The notes: a model not told the origin generated them from the sequence alone. A DNA stretch of 62,099 nt from Hyphomicrobiales bacterium (GCA_900466575.1 UBMP01000019.1:1-62099); one strand, 5' to 3'; positions 8,381 through 18,788 are shown, counted from the first letter of the stretch. Numbers and translations are program-made.

Positions 8381-9400
8381 TTAGTCCAAGCGGTCCAGCT
8401 CTCCGACCTTCTCAACCAGCAGCGGCGCAGCATGCAGATAGCGCGTCGCCGAACGCTTGGCGGCAATGTCTGCATAGACATACTCGACCGCTTCGCGCTT
8501 GAGGCCAGCAGCGGCAGCCACCTCCCCCGCGTCGAGGCCATGGTTCAGTCCATAGAGGCAGAGATCCATCTTGTCCCAGGGCAGCGAGAAGTAGAACTCC
8601 TCCTGTGTCTGTGTGAGCGAATAGGTATCCGTGGTCGGCGGACGGACGCGGATTTCTTCCGGCACGCCGAGATGGGCCGCCAGCTGGTAGACCTGACCCT
8701 TATAGAGATGCGCGATCGGCTTCACGTCGGCGGCACCATCGCCGTTCTTGACGAAGAAGCCCTGATCGTATTCCAGCCGGTTCGGCGTGCCGAGGACGGC
8801 GAAGTTCAGCCGATCGGCATGGTAATATTCAAGCTGCTTGCGGGTGCGCTGCTTCATGTTCGTGGCAGCCACGATGCCGAGATAGGCGTTGAGCGGCATG
8901 CGGTGGCGGCTCTGCTTGCCGTCGGGGTCGGCCACGACGAGATAGGAAATGTTGAACCCGCCGCCTTCCGCAGAGTTAGAAATCGCGACCTTGGACGCCC
9001 AGCCGGGCCCGTATTCCGGTACCATCGTCCGGATGAATTCGTCGCGGCGGCTGTAGCAGCCCATGGCGGCGAGCGTCGGGCCGATATCCTCGACGACGCT
9101 TTCGATACCGTAGGTGTCGGCGACGAGCCGGCCAAGGCGCAGGCTTTCCGGATCGGAATCATGTTCCGGCATGAACAGCGTAAAGACGTTCTTCGCGCCG
9201 ACAGCACGGACGGCCAAGGCTGCCGAGACGCTGGAGTCGATGCCGCCGGAGAGCCCCAGCACCAGACCGCGCTTGCGCATGGCGCGAAGCTGGCTGCGAA
9301 GGGCCACCACGATCTTCTCGACTTCCGCCTCGCAATCGATGTTCAGCGTCTCCGGGCCAAAGGCTGCGGCCTCTTTGAGGGCGGTGGCAGTCTTGCTCAT
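8381..9400 (-). CDS. NAD synthetase-like ATP-pyrophosphatase
   Basis: 339 residues of the NadE family, without the glutaminase (nitrilase) domain of housekeeping alphaproteobacterial NadE. The PP-loop SGGIDSS is at 51-57, followed by LGTPNRLEYDQGFFVKNGDGAADVKPIAHLYKGQVYQLA, matching the NadE catalytic core. It is the last gene of an operon with asparagine synthetase, ACP and an AMP-ligase and overlaps the ligase stop by four bases. In this setting I infer an amide- or adenylate-forming step in a specialised pathway rather than NAD synthesis, but that is not shown by sequence. Confidence 0.75.
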   Translation of the reverse strand: MSKTATALKEAAAFGPETLNIDCEAEVEKIVVALRSQLRAMRKRGLVLGLSGGIDSSVSAALAVRAVGAKNVFTLFMPEHDSDPESLRLGRLVADTYGIESVVEDIGPTLAAMGCYSRRDEFIRTMVPEYGPGWASKVAISNSAEGGGFNISYLVVADPDGKQSRHRMPLNAYLGIVAATNMKQRTRKQLEYYHADRLNFAVLGTPNRLEYDQGFFVKNGDGAADVKPIAHLYKGQVYQLAAHLGVPEEIRVRPPTTDTYSLTQTQEEFYFSLPWDKMDLCLYGLNHGLDAGEVAAAAGLKREAVEYVYADIAAKRSATRYLHAAPLLVEKVGELDRLD

Positions 9401-10938
9401 GCGGCTTGCTCCAGTTCTCCGGCCGCCAGACGACGGCTGACCTTGCCTGTATCGGTGCGCGGCAGCGCGTCCTTGAAGACGATCCGCTTCGGCACCATGA
9501 AATCTTCGAGATTGCGGGCGCAGTGCGCGAGAACTTCGCGCTCTGTCAGCGCCGGGTTGCTCAGGACCACCATGGCCGTGACGGCCTGACCCAGGATCGG
9601 ATCGGGAATGCCGGCGACGACCGCCTCCGCCACGCCCGGCAGCGCATGCAGCACGGCCTCGACTTCCTTCGGCGCGACCTTCTCGCCGCGCGTCTTGATG
9701 ATGTCGTCCTTGCGTCCGACGAAATAGAGGAAGCCTTCAGCGTCGGTGCGGAAAAGATCGCCCGTATGCATCTGGATGAGGCCGTCCGGCCCCGTCTTCA
9801 GCATGGCATTGGTCGCCTGCTCGTTGCGCCAATAGCCCTGCATGACATGCGGACCCCGAATGACCAGCTCACCCTCGACGCCGGCCGGAACCGGCGCGCC
9901 ATTGTCGTCCACGACAAAGGCCTGCGTGCCGGGAATGGCGATGCCGACCGAGCCCGGACGGCGATCCAGCTCTTCCGGCGGCAGATAGGTGCAGCGCTTG
10001 CACTCGGTGAGACCATACATCGAGAACAGCCGCGCGCCGGGGAAGAGCCCGCGCAGCTGAGCGATGTGTTCGGCAGGAAGCGCTGCGGCCGTGTTGGTCA
10101 GATAGCGCACATCGGGCAGGAAGCCGGGCTGCAGCTCGGTCATCCGGAGGATCATTGCCGCCATGGTCGGCACCAGAGGCAAGCCGGTGACGCGCTCGCG
10201 GCGCATGAGATCGAAGATCGCCTGCGGGAAGGCGAAGGACTTTTCGAGCACCAGCGTCGCGCCGAGACGGAAGGTCATCAGCAGCTGATAGAGACCGTAG
10301 TCGAAGGCGAGCGGCAGGACGTTGAGAACGATATCGTCGCTGCGGCCTTCAAGATAGGTGATGATCGAGCGCGAGGCCGCCTCGATATTGTCATGCGTCA
10401 TCATCACGCCCTTGGGCTGGCCCGTGGAGCCGGACGTGTAGATGAGCATGGCGAGATCGGTTTCGACGCTACCATGGGCGGGCGGGGTCGCCTCGCCCTC
10501 AAGCGCGGCCATGAACGAGCCAGCACCTTCCGGAACGCCACTGCGGCCTTCGGTCGAGAGCACGGCAATCTGGCGGCCGGGATGCTCGGCCAGCGCCTCG
10601 CGCACCACCGGCATCAGCCGTCCTTGAGTGAGGATCGCCGCCGGCTCGCAATTGCCGATGATATAGGCGAGCTTGTTGCCCTTGATCGAGGCATTGATCG
10701 GGCTGAACGTGCCGCCGGCCTTCAGGATCGCGAAGATCGAGACGGCCGCCTCCCAACAATTGTCCATGAAGACCAGCACGCGGTCGGAGCGCTTGACGCC
10801 CTGCGCGGCGAGCGATGCGGCAAGCGCATCGGTCAGCCGGTCCAGTTCGGCATAGGTCAGCCGCCGGTCGGCGGTGATCAAAGCCGTCTTGTCCGGAAAC
10901 ACCTGCGCACTGTCGGTCAGGAAGCGCTCGACCCGCAT
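9397..10938 (-). CDS. AMP-forming acyl/aminoacyl ligase
   Basis: 513-residue ANL-superfamily adenylating enzyme. Core motifs are MLIYTSGSTGQPKGVMMTH (A3), SMYGLTEC (A5), the GELVIRGPHVMQGYW segment, HTGDLFRTDAEGFLYFVGRKDD (A7/A8) and the C-terminal TDTGKVSRR with its catalytic Lys. A GAGGAGA site precedes the ATG. It lies 12 bases after an acyl carrier protein gene, so it likely loads an acid onto that carrier. It resembles ligases of exosortase-associated and other small NRPS-like loci; substrate is not readable. Confidence 0.85.
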   Translation of the reverse strand: MRVERFLTDSAQVFPDKTALITADRRLTYAELDRLTDALAASLAAQGVKRSDRVLVFMDNCWEAAVSIFAILKAGGTFSPINASIKGNKLAYIIGNCEPAAILTQGRLMPVVREALAEHPGRQIAVLSTEGRSGVPEGAGSFMAALEGEATPPAHGSVETDLAMLIYTSGSTGQPKGVMMTHDNIEAASRSIITYLEGRSDDIVLNVLPLAFDYGLYQLLMTFRLGATLVLEKSFAFPQAIFDLMRRERVTGLPLVPTMAAMILRMTELQPGFLPDVRYLTNTAAALPAEHIAQLRGLFPGARLFSMYGLTECKRCTYLPPEELDRRPGSVGIAIPGTQAFVVDDNGAPVPAGVEGELVIRGPHVMQGYWRNEQATNAMLKTGPDGLIQMHTGDLFRTDAEGFLYFVGRKDDIIKTRGEKVAPKEVEAVLHALPGVAEAVVAGIPDPILGQAVTAMVVLSNPALTEREVLAHCARNLEDFMVPKRIVFKDALPRTDTGKVSRRLAAGELEQAA

Positions 10939-10950
10939 GGACTTATCTCC

Positions 10951-11217
10951 TCAAGCGGCGGCCGCTGTGGATGCATTGCGGCCGACATAGCCGGCAATGG
11001 CGTCAATCGTGTCGAGGTTCGCCGGCACGATGTCGCTGTCGGCAACGGTGAAACCGAACTGCTCCTCGATGAAGGCAACGAGTTCGAGAACGCCGGTGGA
11101 ATCGATGATCCCGCCCGCGATCAGCGAGTCCGCGTCGGTCGGAAGGGCGGCCTCGTCACCGAAGAGGAAGTTCTCGACAATGAAGGACCGGATGGTCTGC
11201 TTGATGGATTCGCTCAT
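10951..11217 (-). CDS. acyl carrier protein
   Basis: 88-residue carrier protein with phosphopantetheine-site Ser40 in GGIIDSTGVLEL (DS motif). A strong AAGGAGAA ribosome site lies upstream. It sits between asparagine synthetase and the ligase in the same direction. Its divergence from the usual FabF-partner ACP (DSLD) points to a dedicated carrier. Confidence 0.9.
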   Translation of the reverse strand: MSESIKQTIRSFIVENFLFGDEAALPTDADSLIAGGIIDSTGVLELVAFIEEQFGFTVADSDIVPANLDTIDAIAGYVGRNASTAAAA

Positions 11218-11235
11218 GGTTCTTCTCCTTATTAT

Positions 11236-13191
11236 TCAGGCGGCTTCGCTGGCGCGCCTGTTCGTTCCCTGGAATATGTCGAGCCACATCTGCGTCGACA
11301 GAACGCCGATGAAAGCCGTGTCGTCGCGGAAGCTTGGAGCGGCCTGGCCGGCGCATTTCTGCACGAGCTTGTCGACCGCTGCGGCATTGAAAAGTCCGTC
11401 GCCGGCGACGCGGCGCGCGTCGAGCACCGCATGTACGTGCTCCTGCGCCACGCTGCCCGAGAACGCGCGGCTGTCCGGCGCGCGATAGGGCTGCTTGACG
11501 CGATGGGTGATCTCGGCCGGCAGCTTGTCGGCCATGGATTTGCGCAGGAGATATTTCTCCTTCAACCCCTTCAGCTTCATTGATGGCGGCAGCGTCGCGG
11601 CGAATTCGACCAGTCGGTGATCGAGGAAGGGGAAGCGGCCTTCGACGCCGTTGCCCATCGCCATGCGATCGCCCTGGCTCGACAGGATATAGCCCGGCAT
11701 GAGGAAGCGCGTTTCGAGATACTGCGCCTGATGCAGCGGATGCCAGCGGCCGAAGCGCTCCGGCAGCTGCGCGATCATGTCGTCGGCCGCATCGTAACCA
11801 GCAAGCCTGCTCTTCAGGTCGCCGGAGAAGAACAGCTTCGCCGCCGCGGTGCCGCGCAGGCGCGGGCGGTGCGAGAAGAGCGGATCGGACAGCGGTGCGG
11901 CATCCGCGCCAAAGAAGGCGGCGAGATATTCCGCGGACTGCTTCTGCAGGCCCGGCAGATAGGGATAGAGCTTGCGGAAGAGATGCGGGCGGAATTTCGA
12001 GCCCGGCTGGCGGGCGCAGAAGCGGCGCACCTGCGCCTCCTTGAAGAGATCGTAACCTGCAAAGACTTCGTCCGCCCCCTCGCCTGTCAGCACGACCTTC
12101 ATGCCCGTCTCGCGGATCAGCGAGGACAGGCGATACATCGGCGCGGGCGCGGTGCGGATCAGCGGCTTTTCGGCGAGCCGCACGACATCCGGGAAGGCGG
12201 CGGCGATATCGGCTTCCGTGCAGTTGACCTCATGATGCTTGACGCCGAGATGGCGGGCCATGAGCGTCTGGAAGCCGCTCTCGTCATGTTCGGGGCTGTC
12301 GAAGGTGATGGCAAATGTGTCGAGCCCGCGCGGAGCCATGTCGGCGGCAAGCGCCGCGACGATCGAGGAATCCAGCCCACCCGAGAGGCAGGAGCCGACG
12401 GGGACATCGGCGCGCAGACGTATGCGCGTGGCGTCTTCCAGCAGATGACGTAGTTGCGCCGCCTTGTCGTCCTCATCCATCTCGGGCCGAACATCGCGGG
12501 AATCCGGAAAATCAAGCGACCAATAGGTCGAAATCCGGCGACCGGAGGCGTCGGCGATCATGAAATTGCCGGCCTCCAGCTCGAAGACGCCCTCAAACGC
12601 CGTACGCGGCGCGATCGGCGACCACAGCGTAAAGACCTGATCGAGCGCGAACGGATCGAGTGTGGCATGGAAGCCCGGAATGGCGAGCAGCGCCTTCACC
12701 TCGGACGCGAAATAGAGCGTTCCCGCCTTTTCGGTGTAGAAGAGCGGACGCACGCCCATCCGGTCACGCGCGATGAACATGCGCTTGGCGCGGCCATCCC
12801 AGATGGCGAAGGCGAAATCACCATTGAGGCGCGACAGGCAGCTTTCGCCGTAAATTTCGTAGAGCTTGAGAAGAACTTCGGTGTCGCCACTGGTGCGGAA
12901 ACGGTGTCCGCGCGCGATCAGTTCTTCACGTAGCTCGACATAATTGAAGATTTCGCCGTTGAAGGCGATGGAAAGCTGGCCGTCTTCGGAGGCCATCGGT
13001 TGGGCGCTGTCTGTCAGACCCACGATCGAAAGGCGCACATGCGATAGGCCGGCGCCGAGCGCGGAACCCGCCGGCGCAATGACTTTCAGGCCTCGTCCGT
13101 CAGGCCCGCGATGAGCAATCGCGTCGCCCATGGCAGCCAGAAGCCGTTCCGGCTCAGCCACATGACCCAAATATCCCGCAAAACCGCACAT
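11236..13191 (-). CDS. asnB: asparagine synthase (glutamine-hydrolysing)-like amidotransferase
   Basis: 651 residues. The N-terminal class II glutaminase begins MCGFAGYLG with Cys2 as nucleophile, and contains RLSIVGL and FNGEIFNY. The synthetase domain has PP-loop CLSGGLDSSIVAAL near 265 and LTGEGADEVFAGYDLF. Family members make asparagine or amidate other acids; XrtA-associated amidotransferases are close architecturally. It is first in a four-gene operon with ACP, ligase and NadE-like protein, so a product-specific amidation is likely. No clear Shine-Dalgarno is seen before the ATG. Confidence 0.85.
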   Translation of the reverse strand: MCGFAGYLGHVAEPERLLAAMGDAIAHRGPDGRGLKVIAPAGSALGAGLSHVRLSIVGLTDSAQPMASEDGQLSIAFNGEIFNYVELREELIARGHRFRTSGDTEVLLKLYEIYGESCLSRLNGDFAFAIWDGRAKRMFIARDRMGVRPLFYTEKAGTLYFASEVKALLAIPGFHATLDPFALDQVFTLWSPIAPRTAFEGVFELEAGNFMIADASGRRISTYWSLDFPDSRDVRPEMDEDDKAAQLRHLLEDATRIRLRADVPVGSCLSGGLDSSIVAALAADMAPRGLDTFAITFDSPEHDESGFQTLMARHLGVKHHEVNCTEADIAAAFPDVVRLAEKPLIRTAPAPMYRLSSLIRETGMKVVLTGEGADEVFAGYDLFKEAQVRRFCARQPGSKFRPHLFRKLYPYLPGLQKQSAEYLAAFFGADAAPLSDPLFSHRPRLRGTAAAKLFFSGDLKSRLAGYDAADDMIAQLPERFGRWHPLHQAQYLETRFLMPGYILSSQGDRMAMGNGVEGRFPFLDHRLVEFAATLPPSMKLKGLKEKYLLRKSMADKLPAEITHRVKQPYRAPDSRAFSGSVAQEHVHAVLDARRVAGDGLFNAAAVDKLVQKCAGQAAPSFRDDTAFIGVLSTQMWLDIFQGTNRRASEAA

Positions 13192-13495
13192 TCACGTATC
13201 CGTGTTCAAGACCGGACACGACTATAGGCGGCAGGCGCTTGAAAGAGCTTAACGTCGCATTGCAATTATGTTTTTCGGTGAAAAGAGCGTAAATGCGGTA
13301 CTTCAGCAGCTTTGCACGAATGGAACGGTTCACAACAAAATCGTTCGTAACTCTTTCTCAAGAGTTTTCCTTCTTGTCAGCGACCGGGACCCTTACGTAA
13401 TAATTTGGCCAGTAGAATCAGCGACTCAGTGGTTTGTCAGGCGGCGTTAGCGATCTGAGATTCGCGGTTCTGTCAGGTCCAACAGGGGAAACATC
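13192..13495. other. divergent intergenic region
   Basis: 304 bases between asnB and the small coiled-coil gene. It holds an AT-rich perfect hairpin AACTCTT-TCTC-AAGAGTT at 13349-13366 followed by a T-rich stretch, which could be an operator or weak terminator. No gene with coding character was found. Confidence 0.4.
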
Positions 13496-13819
13496 ATGAC
13501 AAGCATCCAGGACATCGATAAGCTTCGGCCCGAACTGATGTCTAAGTCCGACGCGGAACTTGAGCGCCAGATCACGGAGCTTCAGCTCGCGCTGGAAAAG
13601 AAGAAGGCTCTCGAGGAAGAGAAGGAACGCGCGCTGGTGCTGGCGGAAGCCCGCGAGCGCATCGACCGTCTCGTCTCCGACATCATGTGGCTGCATGAGA
13701 AGAACCTGCTGATCGACGTGGCTGCAGAGCTCTTCTCGTTCCCGCCGGCACAGAACCGCGATCCTGCGACTGTCAAGTCGGCCTTCGCGGCGACCCGCTT
13801 CAAGAAGTCCGGGACCTGA
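13496..13819 (+). CDS. small coiled-coil protein, unknown
   Basis: 107 residues with an AGGGGA ribosome site before the ATG. Residues 15-65 are a charged heptad-rich coiled coil (DAELERQITELQLALEKKKA, then EEEKERALVLAEARERIDRL), followed by a hydrophobic segment (DIMWLHEKNLLIDVAAELFSF) and a basic end. No family is recognised. The layout resembles small structural or scaffold proteins; a function cannot be assigned. Confidence 0.6.
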   Translation: MTSIQDIDKLRPELMSKSDAELERQITELQLALEKKKALEEEKERALVLAEARERIDRLVSDIMWLHEKNLLIDVAAELFSFPPAQNRDPATVKSAFAATRFKKSGT

Positions 13820-13922
13820 GCGACCTCTCGCAGGGTTGCCAGTGGACACTGACCCGTGCCCCGACCACAAACGGGGGACGCTGGTTTAGTGTTTGCAGGC
13901 ACCTGCGAAGCAACAGTCGACT

Positions 13923-15290
13923 TTAAGCCCCTGAATCGTCCCGAATGTAGTCGGCGCGGCTGATCCCGTGCCGGCTTAATTTGTCGTAGAACGTCTTTCT
14001 CGCGATGCCCAACTGTTCGATGGTGGTCCGGACATCGCCGTTGCAGTGCTCCAGCGTCTGACGAATGATATCGGCCTCGAGCCGGTCCATTCGTACCGAC
14101 AGCGTTTCCTGGCTCGCTTCAGGTGGAGAATTGTCCCTCTTTGCAGCATCTTCATCCAGTCCCAGCACGAAGCGCTCCGCGACGTGGGACAGTTCGCGAA
14201 CATTGCCGGGCCAGTCTCGCGACTGAAGCGCGCGCATATAGGAATTCGGAATGTCTGGTATATCGCGGCGAAAGCGTTGTGCCGCGCGGCCGGCGAAATA
14301 GGTGAAGAGCAGCGGAATATCGTCGCGCCGCTCGCGTAGCGGCGGGATGGCAATGCTGACGACGTTCAAACGGTAGAACAGGTCCTCCCGGAACTTGCCT
14401 TCGCGGGAGGAGAAGGCCAGATCCTCCTTCGCCGCCGCCACGACACGGAAATCGACCGGCCTCACCTCATTGGTCCCGAGCGGCGTGACGACGCGGCCCT
14501 CCAGAACCCGCAACAGCTTGACCTGCGTGGAAAGCGGAATGCTTTCGATCTCGTCGAGAAAAAGCGTGCCATGATCGGCATGCTCGATACGACCGATCCG
14601 CTTCTTCTGCGCACCGGTGAACGCGCCGGCTTCATGACCGAACAATTCGCTCTCGATCACCGTTTCCGGCAGCGCGCCGCAATTGAGTGCGACGAAATTG
14701 CCGCGTTTGCGATGACCCCATTGATGCAGGAGGTTGGCGACGACCTCCTTGCCGGTGCCCGTCTCGCCGGTCACCAGCACATCGACATCGGTATCCGCAA
14801 TCTGCCTGAGCGTCTGACGAAGCCGCGTGATCGCCGGCGTGTTGCCCAGCATCGGCATGTCATCGTCCGAAGCCTCGGCAAGGCGGCGAAGGCGCCGGTT
14901 TTCCAGCACCAGAGCACGCTTTTCCTGAGCACGCGCGATGCTGAGCGAGAGATGGTCCGCGGCAAAGGGCTTGGCGATGAAGTCATAGACGCCATTCCGG
15001 ATCGCCTGCACCGCCATCGGAATGTCGCCATGGCCCGTAATCAGGATCACCGGGAGGTCCGGGTCTCGCCCGTTGATCTCGACAAAGAGCTGCAATCCGT
15101 CCATCTCCGGCATGCGGATATCGCTGACAACGACGCCGGGAAAGTCCGCCGGCAAGGCGGCCAGCGCCTCACGCGCCCGACCGAAAGCCTGAACCTCGAA
15201 GCCGGCAAGTTCCAGAGTCTGCGCGGTAGCGCGCCTGAGATCCTTGTCGTCATCGACCAGAAAGACCGAAAGGCCTCGTTCCACACTCAT
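13923..15290 (-). CDS. dctD: C4-dicarboxylate response regulator DctD
   Basis: 455-residue sigma-54-dependent regulator. Receiver domain with phospho-acceptor Asp57 ([13 protein letters not shown]), AAA+ domain with Walker A GETGTGKE at 175-182 and the sigma-54 contact loop GAFTGA at 222-227, and a C-terminal Fis-type helix-turn-helix ([17 protein letters not shown]). It activates dctA when phosphorylated by DctB. It is coupled to dctB by a four-base overlap and divergent from dctA, exactly as in rhizobia. Its likely binding sites are visible at 17165-17215. Confidence 0.95.
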   Translation of the reverse strand: MSVERGLSVFLVDDDKDLRRATAQTLELAGFEVQAFGRAREALAALPADFPGVVVSDIRMPEMDGLQLFVEINGRDPDLPVILITGHGDIPMAVQAIRNGVYDFIAKPFAADHLSLSIARAQEKRALVLENRRLRRLAEASDDDMPMLGNTPAITRLRQTLRQIADTDVDVLVTGETGTGKEVVANLLHQWGHRKRGNFVALNCGALPETVIESELFGHEAGAFTGAQKKRIGRIEHADHGTLFLDEIESIPLSTQVKLLRVLEGRVVTPLGTNEVRPVDFRVVAAAKEDLAFSSREGKFREDLFYRLNVVSIAIPPLRERRDDIPLLFTYFAGRAAQRFRRDIPDIPNSYMRALQSRDWPGNVRELSHVAERFVLGLDEDAAKRDNSPPEASQETLSVRMDRLEADIIRQTLEHCNGDVRTTIEQLGIARKTFYDKLSRHGISRADYIRDDSGA

Positions 15291-17155
15291 ACTCCTTTTA
15301 GTCCGACGGCAAAGCGCGTCCCGGTCTCATCGCTCTCGACGGAAATCGAACCGCCATAGTCGGCGAGGATTTCCTTCGAAATGACCAGTCCGAGACCCAG
15401 TCCCTGCTCCTTGGATGTGTTGAACGGCGTGAAAAGAACGTCGCGAATGTCGGCCGGAATGCCCGGCCCATTGTCCGCCACGGTCACGATGACGCCGGTC
15501 TGCGTCTTGTCGACCCGGACTTCGACGCGAGCGTCGTTCTTCTCCTGCAGCGCTTCAAGCGCATTCTGGAACAGGTTGATGAAGACCTGTTCGAGCCGGA
15601 TGCGGTTTCCAAGAACCTTCAGATCGTCGTCAGGCAGGTCGATCGAGATGGCCTCGATCCGGCCCGCAAAGCGCGTTTTCAAAAGAACGAGAGCACCCTC
15701 AAGCACACCGCGCAAGGGCACAGGCTCGGGCGCGCCGCGCCCCTTGCGGGCAAAGGCGCGCAGCTCGTCGGTGATCGTCGCGATGCGCTGGGTCAGATCG
15801 ACGATCAGGCCAACATTCTCCCGCGCCGTATCGATCTTCTTCCGCTCCAGAAAGGTCTGCGCGTTTTCGGCATAGGCCCGGATGGTGGCCAGGGGCTGGT
15901 TGATTTCATGCGCCACGCCGGCAGCCACCTGGCCGAGAATGGCCAGACGATTGGCTGCAACGAGTTCCTGCTGGACGCCCTTCAGCCGCTGTTCGGTGTT
16001 GCGGTGTTCCGAAACCTCGGCCTGAAGAAGATCGCGCGCGCGGCTCAGGTCGCGTGTACGCTCCCGCACCCGGCGCTCCAGTTCAGCGCGGGCAAGCGCC
16101 GCACGCGCCATCCCAAAGAGGCTTGCCTGCCTGCGCCACATCACCACGGCCGTCAGCACAGACGCACCGATGAACAGCGCAAACGAAACGAACATCGCCT
16201 GCCCGACGGAATCCGCCAGCACCGGCTGAACCGGTACGAGGTAGTGCAGCACCCAGTTTGTGGTCGCAACCTCCGTTTTCAGTTCGAGGAAGGACGCCTC
16301 GCCACCGCCGGGTAACACCGCCCTCACCTGATCGACGCCGCCAACAAGTGGCGTTTCCACCCTGATCGGCAGGCGCTGGAGCGGCGCCCCACCAAATTGC
16401 AGGCTTTCACGAAGCGCGGCGGCCATGCCCGGGTCCAGCGCACCCGCCGTCATGAAGCGCCAGCTGGGAAGATTGGTAATCAGCACGACATTCTGCGGCC
16501 CGGTAATGAAGGCCGGTCTGCCGCTGTCGCGCCAGTCACTCTCCAGCTGCTCGAATTCCATCTTCACGACGACGACGCCCAAGGTCTTTCCGGCGGACGC
16601 GACGCGGTTGGTAATATAGAGGCCCGGCCTGTTGCTAACGCTGCCGAGCGCGAACTGTTCGCCCGTTCCCCTGGCCATGGCGTCCTGAAAATAGGAGCGG
16701 AAGGAATAATCGCTGCCGACAAAGCTCGCCTTGTCCTGCCAGTTGCTGGAGGCAATGGCCACGCCCCTGTCATCCGTCACGTAGATGACCGCTGCCTTGG
16801 TGCCGGTAACGAGCGCCTCAAGCTTCCGATTGAGCCGGTCGATGTCGCCGCCGGATCGCGTCGTCAATGCATCGGAGACATCCCGGTCCTGCGAGAGCAC
16901 AAGCGGCAGGGCGCGGGGCCGCTCGAGAACGCTTCGCAAAAGCGCCGCCTTTAGGTTGATCTCGGTCCGTCCCTGCTGGAGCAGGCTGGAAACAGCCGCC
17001 TCACGCCCATAGCGGTTTGCGGCAAGACCGACGAGCGCGACCCCGATGACGAAGACAGTCGCAAAGAGCCTCCATGCCCGACGGACACGCCGCTTCAAGC
17101 CCGCAACATGTACGGGCGGCTCGCGATTTTCCTCGGTTTCAAGTGGCTCTGTCAC
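15287..17155 (-). CDS. dctB: C4-dicarboxylate sensor histidine kinase DctB
   Basis: 622 residues, GTG start. One membrane helix near 30-48, a periplasmic double-PAS-like sensor region (about 50-320), a second helix ([19 protein letters not shown]), a cytoplasmic coiled linker, and a kinase core with His416 in the H-box [17 protein letters not shown], the N-box [11 protein letters not shown] and G-boxes DNGPGIP and GLGLGL. It senses succinate, fumarate or malate together with DctA and phosphorylates DctD. The start lies ten bases from the first DctD-type site. Confidence 0.95.
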   Translation of the reverse strand: MTEPLETEENREPPVHVAGLKRRVRRAWRLFATVFVIGVALVGLAANRYGREAAVSSLLQQGRTEINLKAALLRSVLERPRALPLVLSQDRDVSDALTTRSGGDIDRLNRKLEALVTGTKAAVIYVTDDRGVAIASSNWQDKASFVGSDYSFRSYFQDAMARGTGEQFALGSVSNRPGLYITNRVASAGKTLGVVVVKMEFEQLESDWRDSGRPAFITGPQNVVLITNLPSWRFMTAGALDPGMAAALRESLQFGGAPLQRLPIRVETPLVGGVDQVRAVLPGGGEASFLELKTEVATTNWVLHYLVPVQPVLADSVGQAMFVSFALFIGASVLTAVVMWRRQASLFGMARAALARAELERRVRERTRDLSRARDLLQAEVSEHRNTEQRLKGVQQELVAANRLAILGQVAAGVAHEINQPLATIRAYAENAQTFLERKKIDTARENVGLIVDLTQRIATITDELRAFARKGRGAPEPVPLRGVLEGALVLLKTRFAGRIEAISIDLPDDDLKVLGNRIRLEQVFINLFQNALEALQEKNDARVEVRVDKTQTGVIVTVADNGPGIPADIRDVLFTPFNTSKEQGLGLGLVISKEILADYGGSISVESDETGTRFAVGLKGV

Positions 17156-17164
17156 ATCTTATTC

Positions 17165-17215
17165 TGTGCATTTTTCCGCACGCTCGGCAAGTGGTGCTGT
17201 GTGTTTTTCCGCACA
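17165..17215. promoter_or_regulatory. tandem DctD upstream activator sites
   Basis: Two near-identical dyads, TGTGCATTTTTCCGCAC (17165-17181) and TGTGTGTTTTTCCGCACA (17198-17215), 33 bases apart (three helical turns) and 73-123 bases upstream of the sigma-54 promoter. Tandem DctD sites at this position are established for rhizobial dctA. Confidence 0.85.
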
Positions 17216-17287
17216 GATGACGTGGACCAAGGCAACGCGCAGATAAATTTCCATTTCCTTACAATGGGTTAAAATCACAGTCGAAAC

Positions 17288-17303
17288 TGGCACGGGCATT
17301 GCA
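17288..17303 (+). promoter_or_regulatory. sigma-54 promoter of dctA
   Basis: TGGCACGGGCATTGCA gives the -24 GG and -12 GC elements at consensus spacing (TGGCAC-N5-TTGCA). It lies 91 bases before the dctA ATG. Confidence 0.9.
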
Positions 17304-17394
17304 AACAAATTCAACGACGGCAGGACAAGGTGCCGTGCGATTAACTTACGCCTCGGGAGGCGCATTCGTCCGGGCGGGGCAAGTGGAGGCTCAC

Positions 17395-18732
17395 ATGCAG
17401 ATTTCGAACGCGGTCGCCGAACCGCGCGGCAAGACGCCGTTCTATCGGCAGCTTTATGTCCAGGTTCTGACGGCCATTGCTGCCGGCATTCTCCTTGGAC
17501 ACTTCTATCCGGCGATCGGCGAAAGCCTGAAGCCGCTGGGCGACGCCTTCATCAAGCTGGTGAAGATGATCATCGCCCCCGTCATCTTCCTGACGGTCGC
17601 CACCGGCATTGCCGGCATGGCGGACCTCAAGAAGGTCGGTCGCGTGGCCGGCAAGTCGATGATCTACTTCCTGACCTTCTCAACGCTCGCGTTGATCATC
17701 GGCATCATCGTCGCCAATGTCATCCATCCCGGCTCCGGCATGAACATCGATCCGGCGACGCTGGACACCAAGGCCGTCGCCACCTACACGGCCAAGGCCC
17801 ATGACGCGACCGTCGTCGGTTTCCTGATGAATATCATCCCCGATACGATCGTCGGCGCGTTTGCGCAGGGCGATATCCTGCAGGTCCTGTTCTTCTCGGT
17901 CCTGTTTGGTGCAGCGCTGGGCATGGTCGGCGAAAGGGGCAAGCCGGTTCTCGACTTCCTGCAGGCGCTGACCAACCCGATCTTCCGCCTCGTCGCCATC
18001 CTCATGAAGGCCGCACCGATCGGCGCTTTCGGCGCAATGGCCTTCACTATCGGCAAATACGGCATCGGCTCCGTTGCCAATCTCGCGATGCTGATCGGCA
18101 CGTTCTACCTGACGTCCTTTCTCTTCATCTTCGTCGTCCTCGGCGCTGTCGCCTGGTATAACGGCTTCTCTATCCTCTCGCTCATACGCTACCTCAAGGA
18201 AGAGCTGCTGCTGGTTCTCGGCACGTCGTCTTCGGAAGCAGCGCTCCCCGGCCTGATGTCCAAGATGGAACGCGCTGGCTGCGCCCGTCCGGTCGTCGGC
18301 CTCGTGATCCCCACGGGCTACTCGTTCAACCTCGACGGCACCAACATCTACATGACGCTGGCTGCGCTCTTCATCGCCCAGGCGACGAACACGCCGCTAT
18401 CGCTCGGTGACGAAATCCTGCTGCTTCTCGTTGCCATGCTCAGCTCCAAGGGTGCCGCGGGCATTACCGGCGCTGGCTTCATCACGCTGGCCGCAACACT
18501 CTCCGTCGTCCCTGCGGTTCCGGTCGCCGGCATGGCCCTGATCCTCGGCATCGACCGCTTCATGTCGGAATGCCGCGCCATCACCAACTTCATCGGCAAT
18601 GCCGTTGCCACCGTCGTTGTTGCCCGCTGGGAAGGCGAACTCGACAAGGAGCGCCTGGCTGCCGCACTCGCCGGCAAGCCGGTCATTGATGATGAGCCCC
18701 GCCTTGCACCGGTCGCTGTAGCTGCCGAATAA
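17395..18732 (+). CDS. dctA: C4-dicarboxylate transporter DctA
   Basis: 445 residues from the ATG at 17395; an upstream in-frame extension would run into the promoter. Proton/sodium-coupled dicarboxylate symporter of the inner membrane, glutamate-transporter fold with eight membrane segments and re-entrant loops. Motifs seen: [15 protein letters not shown], the Ser-rich [35 protein letters not shown] and [28 protein letters not shown]. Expression should depend on sigma-54 and DctD. In rhizobia it is required to feed bacteroids. Confidence 0.97.
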   Translation: MQISNAVAEPRGKTPFYRQLYVQVLTAIAAGILLGHFYPAIGESLKPLGDAFIKLVKMIIAPVIFLTVATGIAGMADLKKVGRVAGKSMIYFLTFSTLALIIGIIVANVIHPGSGMNIDPATLDTKAVATYTAKAHDATVVGFLMNIIPDTIVGAFAQGDILQVLFFSVLFGAALGMVGERGKPVLDFLQALTNPIFRLVAILMKAAPIGAFGAMAFTIGKYGIGSVANLAMLIGTFYLTSFLFIFVVLGAVAWYNGFSILSLIRYLKEELLLVLGTSSSEAALPGLMSKMERAGCARPVVGLVIPTGYSFNLDGTNIYMTLAALFIAQATNTPLSLGDEILLLLVAMLSSKGAAGITGAGFITLAATLSVVPAVPVAGMALILGIDRFMSECRAITNFIGNAVATVVVARWEGELDKERLAAALAGKPVIDDEPRLAPVAVAAE

Positions 18733-18752
18733 GGTCGAAATATCCACCATGA

Positions 18753-18788
18753 AACAGGCCCGCGCAGTTACCGTGCGGGCCTGTTCCG
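18753..18788 (+). terminator. terminator of dctA
   Basis: Perfect 11-bp stem AACAGGCCCGC / GCGGGCCTGTT (18753-18763 and 18775-18785) with an 11-base loop, 20 bases after the dctA stop. The following T-run is weak (CCGTTTG). Confidence 0.75.

Noticed and set aside
9406-11583. 725-codon open frame on the plus strand
   Set aside because: Lies antisense to the AMP-ligase, ACP and asnB genes, all with clear motifs; low-complexity Arg/His/Asp-rich translation typical of shadow frames.
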